From positions 558,001 through 622,000 of the forward strand of contig NZ_JANKZF010000001.1 of NCBI RefSeq assembly GCF_027568515.1: a DNA stretch of 64,000 nucleotides, given 5' to 3'. Origin of the DNA: Arthrobacter sp. HY1533. Its GTDB lineage: Bacteria; Actinomycetota; Actinomycetes; Actinomycetales; Micrococcaceae. Of the stretch, positions 27,149-37,295 are shown in pieces; the first letter of the stretch is position 1, and the number at the start of each line of letters is the position of its first letter. Both the position numbers and the translations under genes were made by a program. Below the pieces are notes generated by a model. It ran no database searches. It saw only the letters and a list, made by a program, of their open reading frames with translations, and was not told where the DNA came from.

Positions 27149-27613
27149 CTAAAATTCCTGCTTGTCAAGGAACCCGGGGCGGGCCTGCACATGCTGCTCC
27201 GGGTAGGCTGCCTTGTGCGCGGCGAGGTCCCTGATGTTCTTCTGCACGGCCACGACTGCGAACAGGCTCATGGCGAAACCGATGCCGTAGAAGCCCTTCT
27301 CCGACAGCAGCAGGCTGGCGTTCCACAGCCCGATGGCGAGCAGAAGAAGTGCCGCCAGCAGGGCAAACCAGGCGATGCCGAGGTAGATGGGCGTGACCGG
27401 GATGTCTTCGGCCTTGTCGCGGACGGCCTTCTGCAGCGACACTGCGGCAAAGAGCCCGAACAGGAAGACGGTCAGGTAGAAGCCCTTCTCATTGAGCTCC
27501 ATCTTCGCGTTCCAGAGCCCGATGAAGTAGACACCCATGCCCAGTCCCAGCGCAATCCAGGACGCGCCGATGAATGCCCCTGTTGGCTTCCCCAGCTGAT
27601 TTGTCTCGCCCAT
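27149..27613 (-). CDS. YiaA/YiaB-like inner membrane protein (tandem two-helix repeats)
   Basis: 154 aa built from two copies of the YiaA/B two-helix module: GLWNAKMELNEKGFYLTVFL...SLQKAVRD and GLWNASLLLSEKGFYGIGFA...AVQKNIRD. Four transmembrane helices in all. Function unknown. The ATG at 27613 follows TAGGGGAAC; the longer frame from 27637 is not needed. Confidence 0.85.
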   Translation of the reverse strand: MGETNQLGKPTGAFIGASWIALGLGMGVYFIGLWNAKMELNEKGFYLTVFLFGLFAAVSLQKAVRDKAEDIPVTPIYLGIAWFALLAALLLLAIGLWNASLLLSEKGFYGIGFAMSLFAVVAVQKNIRDLAAHKAAYPEQHVQARPGFLDKQEF

Positions 27614-27706
27614 GGCGTGTTCCCCTAACCTTGTCAACGAATTTATCCATTCTATGGATTAACAGCATAGAGGACCGGTGGGCAACACACGTGATTTCCA
27701 AAAACA

Positions 27707-27748
27707 AATGCGCGCAAGCCGACCCTTGCGGATCAGCTTGCGCGCATT
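27707..27748 (-). terminator. Rho-independent terminator after nrdF
   Basis: AATGCGCGCAAGC / GCTTGCGCGCATT, 13-bp arms with a 16-nt loop. On the minus strand it is followed by TTTGTTTTTGG, a good U tract, 13 bp past the nrdF stop. Confidence 0.8.
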
Positions 27749-27760
27749 GGAAAGAGTGGG

Positions 27761-28786
<1,026 letters not shown>

Positions 28787-28802
28787 CTATCTTAAGCCAA
28801 AG

Positions 28803-28833
28803 GCACGACGGCGGGAGTCCCCCGCCGTCGTGC
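28803..28833 (-). terminator. Strong hairpin between nrdE and nrdF
   Basis: GCACGACGGCGGG / CCCGCCGTCGTGC, 13-bp perfect stem with a 5-nt loop, in the gap between nrdE and nrdF. It may reduce read-through (operon polarity) or protect the upstream transcript. The U tract is weak. Confidence 0.5.
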
Positions 28834-28850
28834 GCTTCAGTTGTGTATTG

Positions 28851-31022
28851 CTACAGCGCGCAGCTGACGCAACCCTCTACCTCGGTCCCTTCCAGCGCGA
28901 GCTGGCGGAGGCGGATGTAGTAGATGGTCTTGATGCCCTTGCGCCAGGCGTAGATCTGCGCCTTGTTGATGTCACGCGTGGTGGCGGTGTCCTTGAAGAA
29001 CAAGGTCAGGGACAGGCCCTGGTCCACGTGCTGCGTGGCGGCGGCGTAGGTGTCGATGATCTTCTCGAAGCCGATCTCGTACGCATCCTTGTAGTACTCA
29101 AGGTTGTCGTTGCTCAGGTACGGCGCCGGGTAGTACACGCGGCCCAGCTTGCCTTCCTTGCGGATCTCAATCATCGAGGCGATCGGGTGGATCGAGGACG
29201 TCGAGTTGTTGATGTAGCTGATGGAACCGGTGGGCGGGACGGCCTGCAGGTTCTGGTTGTAGATGCCGTGCTCCATGACGGAGGCCTTCAGCGCACGCCA
29301 GTCCTCCTGCGTGGGGATGTGCACGCCCTCGAACATCTCCGTGACCTTGGCGGTCTGGGGAACCCATTCGCCGTCGGTGTACTTGTCGAAGAACTCGCCG
29401 CTTGCGTACTTGGAGTTCTCGAAGTTGGCAAAGGTGCTGCCGGTTTCGATGGCCAACAGGTTCGAGGCACGGACGCAGTGGTACACAACCGTGTAGAAGT
29501 AAATGTTGGTGAAGTCCAGGCCCTCTTCGGAACCGTAGTGGACGCGCTCACGGGCAAGGTAGCCGTGCAGGTTCATCTGGCCCAGGCCAATGGCGCGGGA
29601 CTGACTGTTGCCCTTGGCGATGGAGGGAACGCTGGTGATGTTGGACATGTCCGACACCGCCGAGAGCGTGCGGATGGCCGTCTCAATGGTGTTGCCCAGG
29701 TTCGGGGAATCCATGGCCTTGGCAATGTTCAGCGAACCCAGGTTGCAGGAGATGTCCTTGCCGGTCTCGGCGTAGGAGAGGTCATCGTTGTACGTGGTGG
29801 GCTGTGAAACCTGCAGGATCTCCGAGCACAGGTTGCTCATGATGATCTTGCCCTCGATGGGGTTCTCGCGGTTCACCGTGTCTTCAAACATGATGTACGG
29901 GTAGCCGGACTCGAACTGGATCTCGGCCAGGGTCTGGAAGAACTCGCGGGCCTTGATCTTGGTCTTCTTGATGCGGGCGTCGTCCACCATCTCGTAGTAC
30001 TTCTCGGTGACCGAGATGTCGGAGAACGGCATGCCGTAGACCTTTTCGACGTCGTACGGGGAGAACAGGTACATGTCCTCGTCGCGCTTGGCCAGTTCAA
30101 AGGTGATGTCGGGGATGACAACGCCGAGGGAAAGGGTCTTGATGCGGACCTTCTCGTCGGCGTTCTCGCGCTTGGTGTCCAGGAAGCGGTTGATGTCCGG
30201 GTGGTGGGCGTGCAGGTACACGGCACCTGCACCCTGGCGGGCACCGAGCTGGTTGGCGTAGGAGAAGCTGTCCTCGAGGAGCTTCATCACGGGGATGACG
30301 CCGGAGGACTGGTTCTCGATCTGCTTGATGGGCGCGCCCACCTCACGGATGTTGGTCAGTGCGAAGGCAACGCCGCCGCCGCGCTTGGACAGCTGCAGTG
30401 CGGAGTTGATGGAGCGGCCAATGGACTCCATGTTGTCTTCAATGCGCAGCAGGAAGCAGGAGACCAGCTCGCCGCGCTGGGCCTTGCCGGCGTTCAGGAA
30501 GGTGGGGGTGGCGGGCTGGAAACGGCCGTCGATGATTTCATCGACAATCTTCATGGCCAGCTCTTCGTTGCCGCGGGCCAGGTGCAGGGCTACCATGCAC
30601 ACGCGGTCCTCGTAGCGCTCCAGGAAGCGGTTTCCGTCGAAGGTCTTCAGCGTGTAGGACGTGTAGAACTTGAAGGCGCCCAGGAACGTCTCGAAGCGGA
30701 ACTTCTTCTTGTACGCCTTCTGGAACAGTTCGCGGGTGAAGTTCATCGTGTACTGGTCAAGCGTTTCGCGCTCGTAGTACTCGTTCTTCACCAGGTAGTC
30801 CAGCTTTTCTTCCAGGTCGTGGAAGAACACGGTGTTGTTGTTTACGTGCTGCAGGAAGTACTGGCGGGCGGCGGCGCGGTCGGCGTCGAACTGGATTTCA
30901 CCCTTGGAGTTGTACAGGTTCAGCATGGCGTTGAGCTCGTGGTAGCCCAGGCCTTCCCATGCCGCAGGCATGTCCTTGGACGCCTTCACTGTTGAGTCTT
31001 GTTCTGAGACAATCGTGTCCAA
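28851..31022 (-). CDS. nrdE: Class Ib ribonucleoside-diphosphate reductase, alpha subunit NrdE
   Basis: 723 aa, full length. Catalytic cysteines are visible in LVSCFLL and NLCSEIL, and the C-terminal redox pair is Cys718-x-x-Cys721 (EGCVSCAL), which NrdH re-reduces. It has the short class Ib N terminus without an ATP cone. The frame begins with a TTG at 31022, preceded by GGAAG. It overlaps the end of nrdI by 37 bp. No ATG upstream is available, and the next ATG (Met18) has no ribosome-binding site. Confidence 0.96.
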   Translation of the reverse strand: MDTIVSEQDSTVKASKDMPAAWEGLGYHELNAMLNLYNSKGEIQFDADRAAARQYFLQHVNNNTVFFHDLEEKLDYLVKNEYYERETLDQYTMNFTRELFQKAYKKKFRFETFLGAFKFYTSYTLKTFDGNRFLERYEDRVCMVALHLARGNEELAMKIVDEIIDGRFQPATPTFLNAGKAQRGELVSCFLLRIEDNMESIGRSINSALQLSKRGGGVAFALTNIREVGAPIKQIENQSSGVIPVMKLLEDSFSYANQLGARQGAGAVYLHAHHPDINRFLDTKRENADEKVRIKTLSLGVVIPDITFELAKRDEDMYLFSPYDVEKVYGMPFSDISVTEKYYEMVDDARIKKTKIKAREFFQTLAEIQFESGYPYIMFEDTVNRENPIEGKIIMSNLCSEILQVSQPTTYNDDLSYAETGKDISCNLGSLNIAKAMDSPNLGNTIETAIRTLSAVSDMSNITSVPSIAKGNSQSRAIGLGQMNLHGYLARERVHYGSEEGLDFTNIYFYTVVYHCVRASNLLAIETGSTFANFENSKYASGEFFDKYTDGEWVPQTAKVTEMFEGVHIPTQEDWRALKASVMEHGIYNQNLQAVPPTGSISYINNSTSSIHPIASMIEIRKEGKLGRVYYPAPYLSNDNLEYYKDAYEIGFEKIIDTYAAATQHVDQGLSLTLFFKDTATTRDINKAQIYAWRKGIKTIYYIRLRQLALEGTEVEGCVSCAL

Positions 31023-31462
31023 AATTCTTCCAATCCTTCGCGAACGCGGTCCACATCAGCAGATGTGCCCATGAGTTCAAAACGGTACAAATGAGGTACT
31101 TGGCATTTCTCGGCGACGATGTCCCCGGCAATGCAGTAGGTTTCCCCGAAGTTGGTGTTCCCGGCGCCGATGACGCCGCGAATCCACTTGCGGTTTTCCT
31201 CGACGTTGAGGAATTTGATGACTTGCTTTGGCACTGCGCCCAGCCTGTTCTCCCCGCCATAGGTGGGAAGCACCAGGACAAATGGCTCCTGGGCCAGGAG
31301 GGTGTCTTCATGGGTGTAAAGGGGCAGCCGCGCTGCCTCTTCGCCGAGCTTGACCATGAATCGGTGGGTGTTGTCGGAGGCTGAGGAAAAGTAAATCAGC
31401 CGGCTGCCGGTGAGTCTGCCGTCCGGCGCGCCCACAGCGGGTTCTGCTGCAACTGCGTGCAT
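30986..31462 (-). CDS. nrdI: Flavodoxin-like NrdI (activator of NrdF)
   Basis: 158 aa with a flavodoxin-like fold: [19 protein letters not shown] (FMN phosphate loop), [19 protein letters not shown], and [18 protein letters not shown]. It delivers superoxide/peroxide from FMNH2 to assemble the Mn2-tyrosyl cofactor of NrdF. The ATG at 31462 follows TTGGAAAG; the frame upstream is not conserved. Position between nrdH and nrdE is standard for class Ib clusters. Confidence 0.94.
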   Translation of the reverse strand: MHAVAAEPAVGAPDGRLTGSRLIYFSSASDNTHRFMVKLGEEAARLPLYTHEDTLLAQEPFVLVLPTYGGENRLGAVPKQVIKFLNVEENRKWIRGVIGAGNTNFGETYCIAGDIVAEKCQVPHLYRFELMGTSADVDRVREGLEEFWTRLSQNKTQQ

Positions 31463-31589
31463 GACAATCGCTTTCCAACTTCTTATCTTGCTGTCGCGGG
31501 GCCGGCCGCTTGACCGGCCAGCCCCACGGGGTGTGCGCAAGGCACGAGACGTTCCTGGTGGTCCGCGGGCACTGCCGCGGACCGGATCA

Positions 31590-31838
31590 CTAGGCTACAC
31601 TGGCGGACTCTACCGCTGCGGCCAGTTCGGCGATCTTGTCCGGGCGGAAACCCGACCAGTGGTCGGCGTCGGTGATTACTACCGGTGCCTGCTGGTAGCC
31701 CAGGCTCAGCACGTGCTCCAGGGCGGCCGGATCGGTGGAGATGTCCACGCTCTGGTACGTGATGCCCTTCTTGTCCAACGCACGGTAGGTGGCGTTGCAC
31801 TGGACGCATGCAGGTTTGGTGTAAACCGTGACGGTCAT
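31590..31838 (-). CDS. nrdH: NrdH redoxin (glutaredoxin-like electron donor for NrdEF)
   Basis: 82 aa beginning [21 protein letters not shown]. The CVQC redox motif, SVDIS segment, APVVI cis-proline and the WSGFRPDKI motif are all NrdH hallmarks. It is reduced by thioredoxin reductase and re-reduces NrdE. The ATG at 31838 follows AAGGGGA; the longer frame from 31910 is rejected. First gene of the nrdHIEF cluster, with candidate NrdR sites upstream. Confidence 0.95.
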   Translation of the reverse strand: MTVTVYTKPACVQCNATYRALDKKGITYQSVDISTDPAALEHVLSLGYQQAPVVITDADHWSGFRPDKIAELAAAVESASVA

Positions 31839-31987
31839 GATGGTTGTTCCCCTTTGTCTGTATCTGCCTGTGGCTGCCAGTTTCGGCACGCTCGTTGTCG
31901 GTGGGACCAACGGTTCTCGCCACGGTCTCGCCAGCTGTTCGAGCTGTTTCAGCCGGCCTGTTCGGACCTGCCTGAATTCTGTATTCG

Positions 31988-32003
31988 ATACTACATGTAG
32001 TGC
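31988..32003 (-). promoter_or_regulatory. NrdR box candidate (distal to nrdH)
   Basis: ATACTACATGTAGTGC contains the perfect palindrome ACTACATGTAGT and fits about 12 of 16 positions of the NrdR consensus ACACWATATATWGTGT. It lies about 150 bp before nrdH. Confidence 0.55.
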
Positions 32004-32019
32004 AGACGCCCGAGGTTGA

Positions 32020-32035
32020 CCCCTACATGATGTAT
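32020..32035 (-). promoter_or_regulatory. Second, weaker NrdR box candidate
   Basis: CCCCTACATGATGTAT matches about 10 of 16 consensus positions. It is centred 32 bp from the first box, close to the 31-32 bp pairing expected for NrdR sites. Confidence 0.4.
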
Positions 32036-32276
32036 TACAAGTATGTCATTTAATGCACCGTCCGTCCACAGGCCAGGGGATTTAAAAGCGCTAGAACTCA
32101 ACGTTTAAATCCAGATGTCCACAGGGTGTGGAGGAGTAACCCACAAAATATTCACCCGCGTGTCGGATGCCCTCGGCGTGTCGCGCAGGGTCCAAATGAG
32201 TGGCCGGCACAACATGTGGTGGTGACCGGGGCAACGTTAATCCGCCGCCACATTCCAGCTGCACGGGCACGCCAGG
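32036..32276. other. Gene-free stretch with a 9-bp inverted repeat
   Basis: No convincing gene. It contains GGATTTAAA (32078-32086) and TTTAAATCC (32104-32112), a perfect inverted repeat with a 17-bp spacer, bordered by two TCCACAGG direct repeats at about 32065 and 32118. It separates the nrd promoter from the end of the MFS gene. The TCCACA repeats recall DnaA boxes (TTGTCCACA) but match only in part. Confidence 0.4.
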
Positions 32277-33497
32277 CTAGCGCGCCTTCTTTCCCGCCAG
32301 CACCGGGGACAGCAGCAGCACCATGACGCCGGCCAGCGGCACCACCCAGAGCCCTGCCCGCAGTGAGGTGGCGTCGGCAATGGCGCCCACCACGGGCGGG
32401 GAAAGCAGGAAGCTGATGCGCATGAGCCAGCTCAGCACCGTCAGGCCGGTGCCCGGGCGCAGGCCCTCAATGTTGTCGGCGCCGTGCATGGCTGCGGGAA
32501 CAAGCGTTGCGATGCCGAAGCCGGCCGCGGCAAAGCCGGCCAGGGAACCCGGAAGGCTGGGGAACAGCAGGGCCGTGCCCATGCCCAGGGCCACGAACGC
32601 CCCGCCGGCCTGGGCCACCAGGCGCTGGCCGAAGCGGTCGACGAGCCGGTCCCCCACCAGCCGGCCCACAAATTGGGCACCCACCAAGGCCACAAAACCC
32701 AGGCCGGCAATCGAGGCGGGGGCGGCGAAGCCCTCCTTCAAGTACAGGGCGGCCCAGGTGTTGCCGGCATCCTCAACGAGCGAACCGGCGGCTGCCACCA
32801 GCACCAGGGCCAACAGCACCAGGTACTTGCCGCGGCCACCGAAACGCGACGCGGTGCCGCTCGCCTGGGCGGGCCGGGCGCCGTCGGACGTCTCCTCGGC
32901 GGGCGCGGGCTCCGCAGACTCCTCCCCGGCGCCGGGCAGCAGGAAGCGCAAGCTGGCCAGCGACACAGCTGCGAACAGGGCGCCGGAAACGGCCAGGTGC
33001 AGCTGCACGGGGATGCCGAGCCCGGCAGCGGCAGCACCCATGAGCCCGCCCAGCACGGCGCCCATGCTCCACACGGCGTGGAAGGAGTTCAGGATGGAGC
33101 GGCCAAAGAGTTTCTGGACACGCAGTCCGTGCGAGTTCTGCCCCACGTCGGTGATGGCATCCATGGCCCCGGCAACGCCCAGGCCCGCGGCAAACAGCAG
33201 GCCGGTGGGTGCCATCCCGGCGCAGGCCAGGGCCAGTGCGGTCAACACGGTGCCGGCAACCGCCACGCGGGCGGAGCCGAAGCGGCGGATGAGCGCCCCG
33301 GCTGCGAGACCAGCCAGCATGGCACCCAGCGGGAACGCGGCGGCAGCCAGGCCAAAGCCAGCGTTGTCCAGGCCCAGCATGGCCTTGATCTCCGGGAAGC
33401 GCGGGAGCAGGTTGGCGAACAGGGCGCCGTTGGTCAGGAACAGCGCGGCAACGGCCACACGGGCCCGCCGCACGGGCTTGGCGACCGCACGGTCCAT
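32277..33497 (-). CDS. MFS transporter (12 TM)
   Basis: 406 aa with two six-helix halves and a long, Ala/Pro/Glu-rich central loop (about residues 190-215). The intracellular loop 2-3 motif reads GALIRRFGSARVAV. MFS subfamily is similar to bacterial FucP/YbjJ-like permeases; substrate unknown. It follows the TetR gene closely: a TTG at 33512 would overlap the TetR stop (TTGA), while the ATG at 33497 lies 12 bp after. Its place in a TetR-controlled operon suggests export of the TetR ligand. Confidence 0.83.
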   Translation of the reverse strand: MDRAVAKPVRRARVAVAALFLTNGALFANLLPRFPEIKAMLGLDNAGFGLAAAAFPLGAMLAGLAAGALIRRFGSARVAVAGTVLTALALACAGMAPTGLLFAAGLGVAGAMDAITDVGQNSHGLRVQKLFGRSILNSFHAVWSMGAVLGGLMGAAAAGLGIPVQLHLAVSGALFAAVSLASLRFLLPGAGEESAEPAPAEETSDGARPAQASGTASRFGGRGKYLVLLALVLVAAAGSLVEDAGNTWAALYLKEGFAAPASIAGLGFVALVGAQFVGRLVGDRLVDRFGQRLVAQAGGAFVALGMGTALLFPSLPGSLAGFAAAGFGIATLVPAAMHGADNIEGLRPGTGLTVLSWLMRISFLLSPPVVGAIADATSLRAGLWVVPLAGVMVLLLSPVLAGKKAR

Positions 33498-33508
33498 GGT
33501 CTTCAGGC

Positions 33509-34093
33509 TCAAGGGATTCTCACAATTCGTTCGACGGCTTCTTCGACCGTGCGCCGGGGCATCGGGTCAAGGGACAGGGCTCGGTGCATGGACAGGCCTT
33601 CAATGAGGGCGTCGAGCATGAGTGTGGTGGCGGGGTCAAAGAACCTGCCAAGGGCCACCCGGCTCCGGGCCATCCAGGCGTGGGTCACGCGCCGCAGTTC
33701 GGGGCGGCGGACTGCGAGCGCATAGAGCTCGTAGGACAGGACCATGGTGCGGGGGTCGTTGAGGAGTTCGCCCGTGATGAGGCTGACGACGGCGTCGCGC
33801 GCCTCCTCCTGGTTTCCCACCTGTGCCATGGCAGCCTCGAAGCCGTCGGCCGTGCGGTCGGCGAGCTTGGTGAAGGCCTCGCCGAGGAGTTCATCCAGGG
33901 TGGCGTAGTGGTACGTCAGCGACCCCAACGGGACTCCCGCTGCTGCGGCGATCTTGCGGTGCGTGGTGCCGGCCACCCCGTGTTCGGCAATCACATCCAG
34001 TGCGGCGTCGCTGATCCTGGCACGGCGCTCAGGGTCGTGGCGGCGGCGGGCCCTGCCCTGGGCCGGACCCGCACCTTCTTGCTCCGTGCTCAT
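33509..34093 (-). CDS. TetR-family transcriptional regulator
   Basis: 194 aa. N-terminal helix-turn-helix: RARISDAALDVIAEHGVAGTTHRKIAAAAGVPLGSLTYHYATLDELL. The variable C-terminal ligand domain gives no clear specificity. The start overlaps the acetyltransferase stop (ATGA). The likely operator is the perfect palindrome at 34701-34724 upstream of the acetyltransferase, giving an autoregulated acetyltransferase-TetR-MFS operon; this pairing is inferred from position. Confidence 0.9.
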   Translation of the reverse strand: MSTEQEGAGPAQGRARRRHDPERRARISDAALDVIAEHGVAGTTHRKIAAAAGVPLGSLTYHYATLDELLGEAFTKLADRTADGFEAAMAQVGNQEEARDAVVSLITGELLNDPRTMVLSYELYALAVRRPELRRVTHAWMARSRVALGRFFDPATTLMLDALIEGLSMHRALSLDPMPRRTVEEAVERIVRIP

Positions 34094-34674
34094 GGCAGCT
34101 GCTTGCTGATGCGTGCCGGGTTGCCCACCGCCACCACATTGGCCGGCAGGTCGCGGGTGACCACGGAGCCGGCCCCCACCACGGTGTTCTCCCCGATCGT
34201 GACGCCGGGCAGCACAATGACTCCCCCGCCCAGCCACACATTGTCGCCAATCACGATGGGCTTGGCCGCCTCGAGCTTGTCCCGGCGCAGCCATGGCTCC
34301 AGCGGGTGCGTGGGCGTCAGGAGCTGGACGTTGGGCCCGATCATGACGTCGGCACCAATGGTGATGGGTGCGACGTCCAGGGCGGTGAAGTTGTAGTTGA
34401 TGAAGGTTCCCGCGCCAATGCTGATGTACCGGCCATAGTCCACGAACAGGGGCGGGCGGATCTCCACGTCCTCCCCCAGCGAGCCAATGAGCTCCGCCAG
34501 AAGGAGCTCCGCGGCGTCGCGGTCCTCGGGCCACAGCTGGCCGTAGCGGTGTGCCTGCGTGATGGCGCGCTGGGAGGCCACTGCCAGCTCGGCGTCCTCG
34601 GCGAGGTACAGGTCCCCGGCCTCCATGCGCTGGCGCATGGTGCGGGGGTCGTTGGCAAAATAGGGGTGCGTCAA
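34090..34674 (-). CDS. Maltose/galactoside O-acetyltransferase-type (left-handed beta-helix) enzyme
   Basis: 194 aa. N-terminal maltose-acetyltransferase helix (TMRQRMEAGDLYLAED), then hexapeptide repeats with the catalytic histidine region LLTPTHPLEPWLRRD and a PIVIGDNVWLGGGVIVLPGVTIGENTVVGAGSVV helix. It transfers acetyl from CoA to a sugar or related hydroxyl. A TTG at 34674 preceded by GAGGA is preferred, because the frame upstream runs through the 24-bp palindrome. Coupled by ATGA to the TetR gene. Confidence 0.85.
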   Translation of the reverse strand: MTHPYFANDPRTMRQRMEAGDLYLAEDAELAVASQRAITQAHRYGQLWPEDRDAAELLLAELIGSLGEDVEIRPPLFVDYGRYISIGAGTFINYNFTALDVAPITIGADVMIGPNVQLLTPTHPLEPWLRRDKLEAAKPIVIGDNVWLGGGVIVLPGVTIGENTVVGAGSVVTRDLPANVVAVGNPARISKQLP

Positions 34675-34700
34675 GATGGTCCATCCTCGGCTCGGCAATT

Positions 34701-34724
34701 CGTTATGTACAAATGTACATAACG
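34701..34724. promoter_or_regulatory. Perfect 24-bp palindromic operator, probably for the TetR regulator
   Basis: CGTTATGTAC, spacer AAAT, then GTACATAACG: 10-bp perfect arms, the size and symmetry of a TetR-family operator. It is 27 bp before the acetyltransferase start and about 95 bp from the divergent LysR gene. Confidence 0.7.
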
Positions 34725-34818
34725 ACGGCGCCTGCACCACCCCCGCTGCGCCACATTACGCGGGCCTGCGCCTATGCTTGGCTAGGAAACATCCCGGCCC
34801 GAAAGAAAGTGGGTTTCC

Positions 34819-35751
34819 GTGATCAACCCCGTGCACCTGCGCACCCTGCTGGAGGTGGTCCGGCGCGGTTCCTTTGCCGCCGCGGCCACGCAACTGGGGT
34901 ACACGGCGTCGGCCGTTTCGCAGCAGATGTCCACGCTGGAGCGCGACAGCGGCGTCTCCCTGTTCACGCGCTCGGCCCGCAGCGTGCTGCCCACCGAGGC
35001 CGCCCTGGTCATGGCCCGGCATGCCACCAAGGTCCTGACCGACATTGACGCCCTGCTGGCTGCGAGCGCGCGCTCGGACGAGAGCGCCGGGCAGCCGCTG
35101 CGCCTTGGCATCTTTCCCTCCCTGGCCACGTATGTGCTGCCGAAGCTGCTGGGCGGCGCGGACTGGCCCGGGCTGGGCATCAACCTGCACGTCTCGGTGG
35201 GTGAGCCGCAACAGACCATTGGCGGGCTGCGCGCCGGCGGCGAGCTGGACGTGGCGCTCGTGTACCAGGTGGGGCAGTCTGGCCTGGCCTGGCCGCACTC
35301 GTTGAACCGGCAGTGGATTGGCGACGACAATTTCCGCGTGGTGCTGCCCAAGTCCTGGGGCATCCGTCCCGGCTCAGTGGTTGCCGCGGAGCAGCTCTCC
35401 GACATGCCGTGGATCATGCACCACCCCGGCACGAGCGACGCCGCCGTGATTGAGCGGCTCTTCGCCGCCTGCAACCTGCACCCCCGTGTTGCCGCCTACA
35501 GCGACGACTTCAATGCCAGCCTGAAACTGGCCAGCGTGGGGCTGGGCGCCGCCCTGGTGCCGGAACTGGCGCTGTCGGCGCGGCCGGACAACGTGGTGGT
35601 GCTGGATGTGCCCGACATCCGCCTGGCCCGGAACATCTTTGCCCTGCTCATCAACGAGAACCGCACCGCCCGCGTGGAGGTGTTCGTGGACAAGCTGGCC
35701 GGCATCCTGCAGGGGCTCACGAGCACCGGGACCGTGGACCCGGTGCCCTGA
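34819..35751 (+). CDS. LysR-family transcriptional regulator
   Basis: 310 aa. N-terminal winged helix: HLRTLLEVVRRGSFAAAATQLGYTASAVSQQMSTLER. The rest is the periplasmic-binding-like effector domain (PLRLGIFPSLATYVLPKLL ... LVPELAL). The GTG start follows GAAAGTGGG. It is divergent from the acetyltransferase operon and convergent with an aldehyde dehydrogenase gene, either of which could be its target. Effector unknown. Confidence 0.9.
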   Translation: MINPVHLRTLLEVVRRGSFAAAATQLGYTASAVSQQMSTLERDSGVSLFTRSARSVLPTEAALVMARHATKVLTDIDALLAASARSDESAGQPLRLGIFPSLATYVLPKLLGGADWPGLGINLHVSVGEPQQTIGGLRAGGELDVALVYQVGQSGLAWPHSLNRQWIGDDNFRVVLPKSWGIRPGSVVAAEQLSDMPWIMHHPGTSDAAVIERLFAACNLHPRVAAYSDDFNASLKLASVGLGAALVPELALSARPDNVVVLDVPDIRLARNIFALLINENRTARVEVFVDKLAGILQGLTSTGTVDPVP

Positions 35752-35769
35752 GCGCCCTGTTCGTTTGCC

Positions 35770-37230
35770 TCAGCCCTGGCGGAACTTCTTCGCCGGTGCC
35801 ACAATGCGCCTGATGAGCTGATTCTTCACCCTGCCAAATGGCGGGTAGATGAAGGAGAGTGTGTCCGGGGCCAGCGACTTGTCCAGCACGGCCTTGTGGT
35901 GCGAGAAGGCGTCGATGGAATGCTCCCCGTGGTAGCGCCCCATGCCGCTCTCCCCCACCCCGCCAAAGGGCAGTCCCGGCACCGACAGGTGCGCCACGGG
36001 GACGCCAAAGTTCAGGGCGCCCGACGACGTCTGTTCCGTGAAGGCGCCGCGCACCCCCTGGTCTTCGCTGAAGACATACAGGGCCAGCGGCTTGTCCCGG
36101 CCGTTGATGAAGTCAATGGCCGCCGCGGCCGAGTCCACAGTGACCAGGGGCAGGACGGGGCCGAAGATCTCCCCCTCCATGAGCTGAGCCTGCGCATCGA
36201 CGTGCAGCACTGTCGGTTCAATGTAGCGGGTCCCGGCATCGCTGCCGCCGCCGCTGACGAGGGATGAGCCGGCGTCGTGCTCCAGGTCCGCGGCCAGCAG
36301 CCCCGCAAGCCGGCCGAACGCGTCGTCGTTGATGATGCGCCCGTACGCCGGGCTCTGGGCCGGATCCTGCCCGTACAAATCCTCGATGGCCAGTGGCAGT
36401 TCCTTGGCGAGCTTGGCCAGGGCCGCATCCGTGCCGAGCACGTAGTCGGGGGCCACGCAGGTCTGGCCGGCATTCATGAACTTGCCCCAGGCGATCCGGC
36501 GGGCCGCGGCAATCATGTCAACGGTTTCGTCAATGTACACGGGCGACTTGCCGCCCAGTTCCAGCGTCACGGGCGTCAGGTGCTTGGCGGCGGCGGCCAT
36601 GACGATGCGCCCCACGCGGCCGTTGCCGGTGTAGAAGATGTGGTCAAAGCGCTCTTCAAGCAGCGCAGTGGTCTCGGGCACCCCGCCCTCCACAATGCTT
36701 ACGGCCCCGGCCAGGTATTCCGGGATCCAGCGGGCCAGGGCGGCCGAGCTCGCCGGGGCCAGTTCGCTGGGCTTGGCCACCACTGTATTCCCCGCGGCCA
36801 GCGCACCGATGACGGGGGCCAGCAGGAGCTGGATGGGGTAGTTCCAGGGCGCAATGACCAGCACCACGCCGAGCGGCTCGAGCACCGTCGTGGCCCGGGC
36901 CGGCTGGAGCGCGAGCGGCAACGCCGACTTGCGCGGTTTGAGCCACTGAGCCAGATTTGCCACGGTGTGGGTGATTTCCTGGGTCAGGAAGCCAATCTCG
37001 GTCAGCCAGGCCTCGGTGGGGTGCTTGCCGAGGTCGGCGGCGAGGGCGGCGGCAAAGTCGTCGCGGTGTTCAAGCAGCATCCGGTTCATGTCCTTGAGCC
37101 GGTCCAGGCGCCACGCAAGGGGCTTGCTGGCCCCGCTGTTGAACACTGCCCGGGCTGCCGCCACAGTTGCAGCAATGCCGTTTGTTGACATGGTGGTGGG
37201 GTCCTGGATGTCCAGGTGCTGTGCGCTCAT
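35770..37230 (-). CDS. Aldehyde dehydrogenase (class 3 / coniferyl-aldehyde type)
   Basis: 486 aa. Catalytic cysteine in MNAGQTCVAPDYVL, general-base glutamate in TLELGGKSPVY, and cofactor-binding VIAPWNYPIQLLLAPVIGALAAGN. The short form without an N-terminal extension and the C-terminal KNQLIRRIV helix fit the class 3 group, which oxidises medium-chain and aromatic aldehydes; the substrate cannot be fixed. An internal ATG at 37191 is an alternative start. Transcribed towards the LysR gene and separated by 18 bp. Confidence 0.9.
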   Translation of the reverse strand: MSAQHLDIQDPTTMSTNGIAATVAAARAVFNSGASKPLAWRLDRLKDMNRMLLEHRDDFAAALAADLGKHPTEAWLTEIGFLTQEITHTVANLAQWLKPRKSALPLALQPARATTVLEPLGVVLVIAPWNYPIQLLLAPVIGALAAGNTVVAKPSELAPASSAALARWIPEYLAGAVSIVEGGVPETTALLEERFDHIFYTGNGRVGRIVMAAAAKHLTPVTLELGGKSPVYIDETVDMIAAARRIAWGKFMNAGQTCVAPDYVLGTDAALAKLAKELPLAIEDLYGQDPAQSPAYGRIINDDAFGRLAGLLAADLEHDAGSSLVSGGGSDAGTRYIEPTVLHVDAQAQLMEGEIFGPVLPLVTVDSAAAAIDFINGRDKPLALYVFSEDQGVRGAFTEQTSSGALNFGVPVAHLSVPGLPFGGVGESGMGRYHGEHSIDAFSHHKAVLDKSLAPDTLSFIYPPFGRVKNQLIRRIVAPAKKFRQG

Positions 37231-37295
37231 GGCCCCAATCTACCCCCTAGTGTGCGGCGTGGTGTGGACGGTTGCGCCGCGGCTGGGGGTGCGGG

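Noticed and set aside
32060-32125. Replication origin-like DnaA boxes
   Set aside because: Only two partial TCCACA matches, no AT-rich unwinding element, and no dnaA/dnaN nearby.
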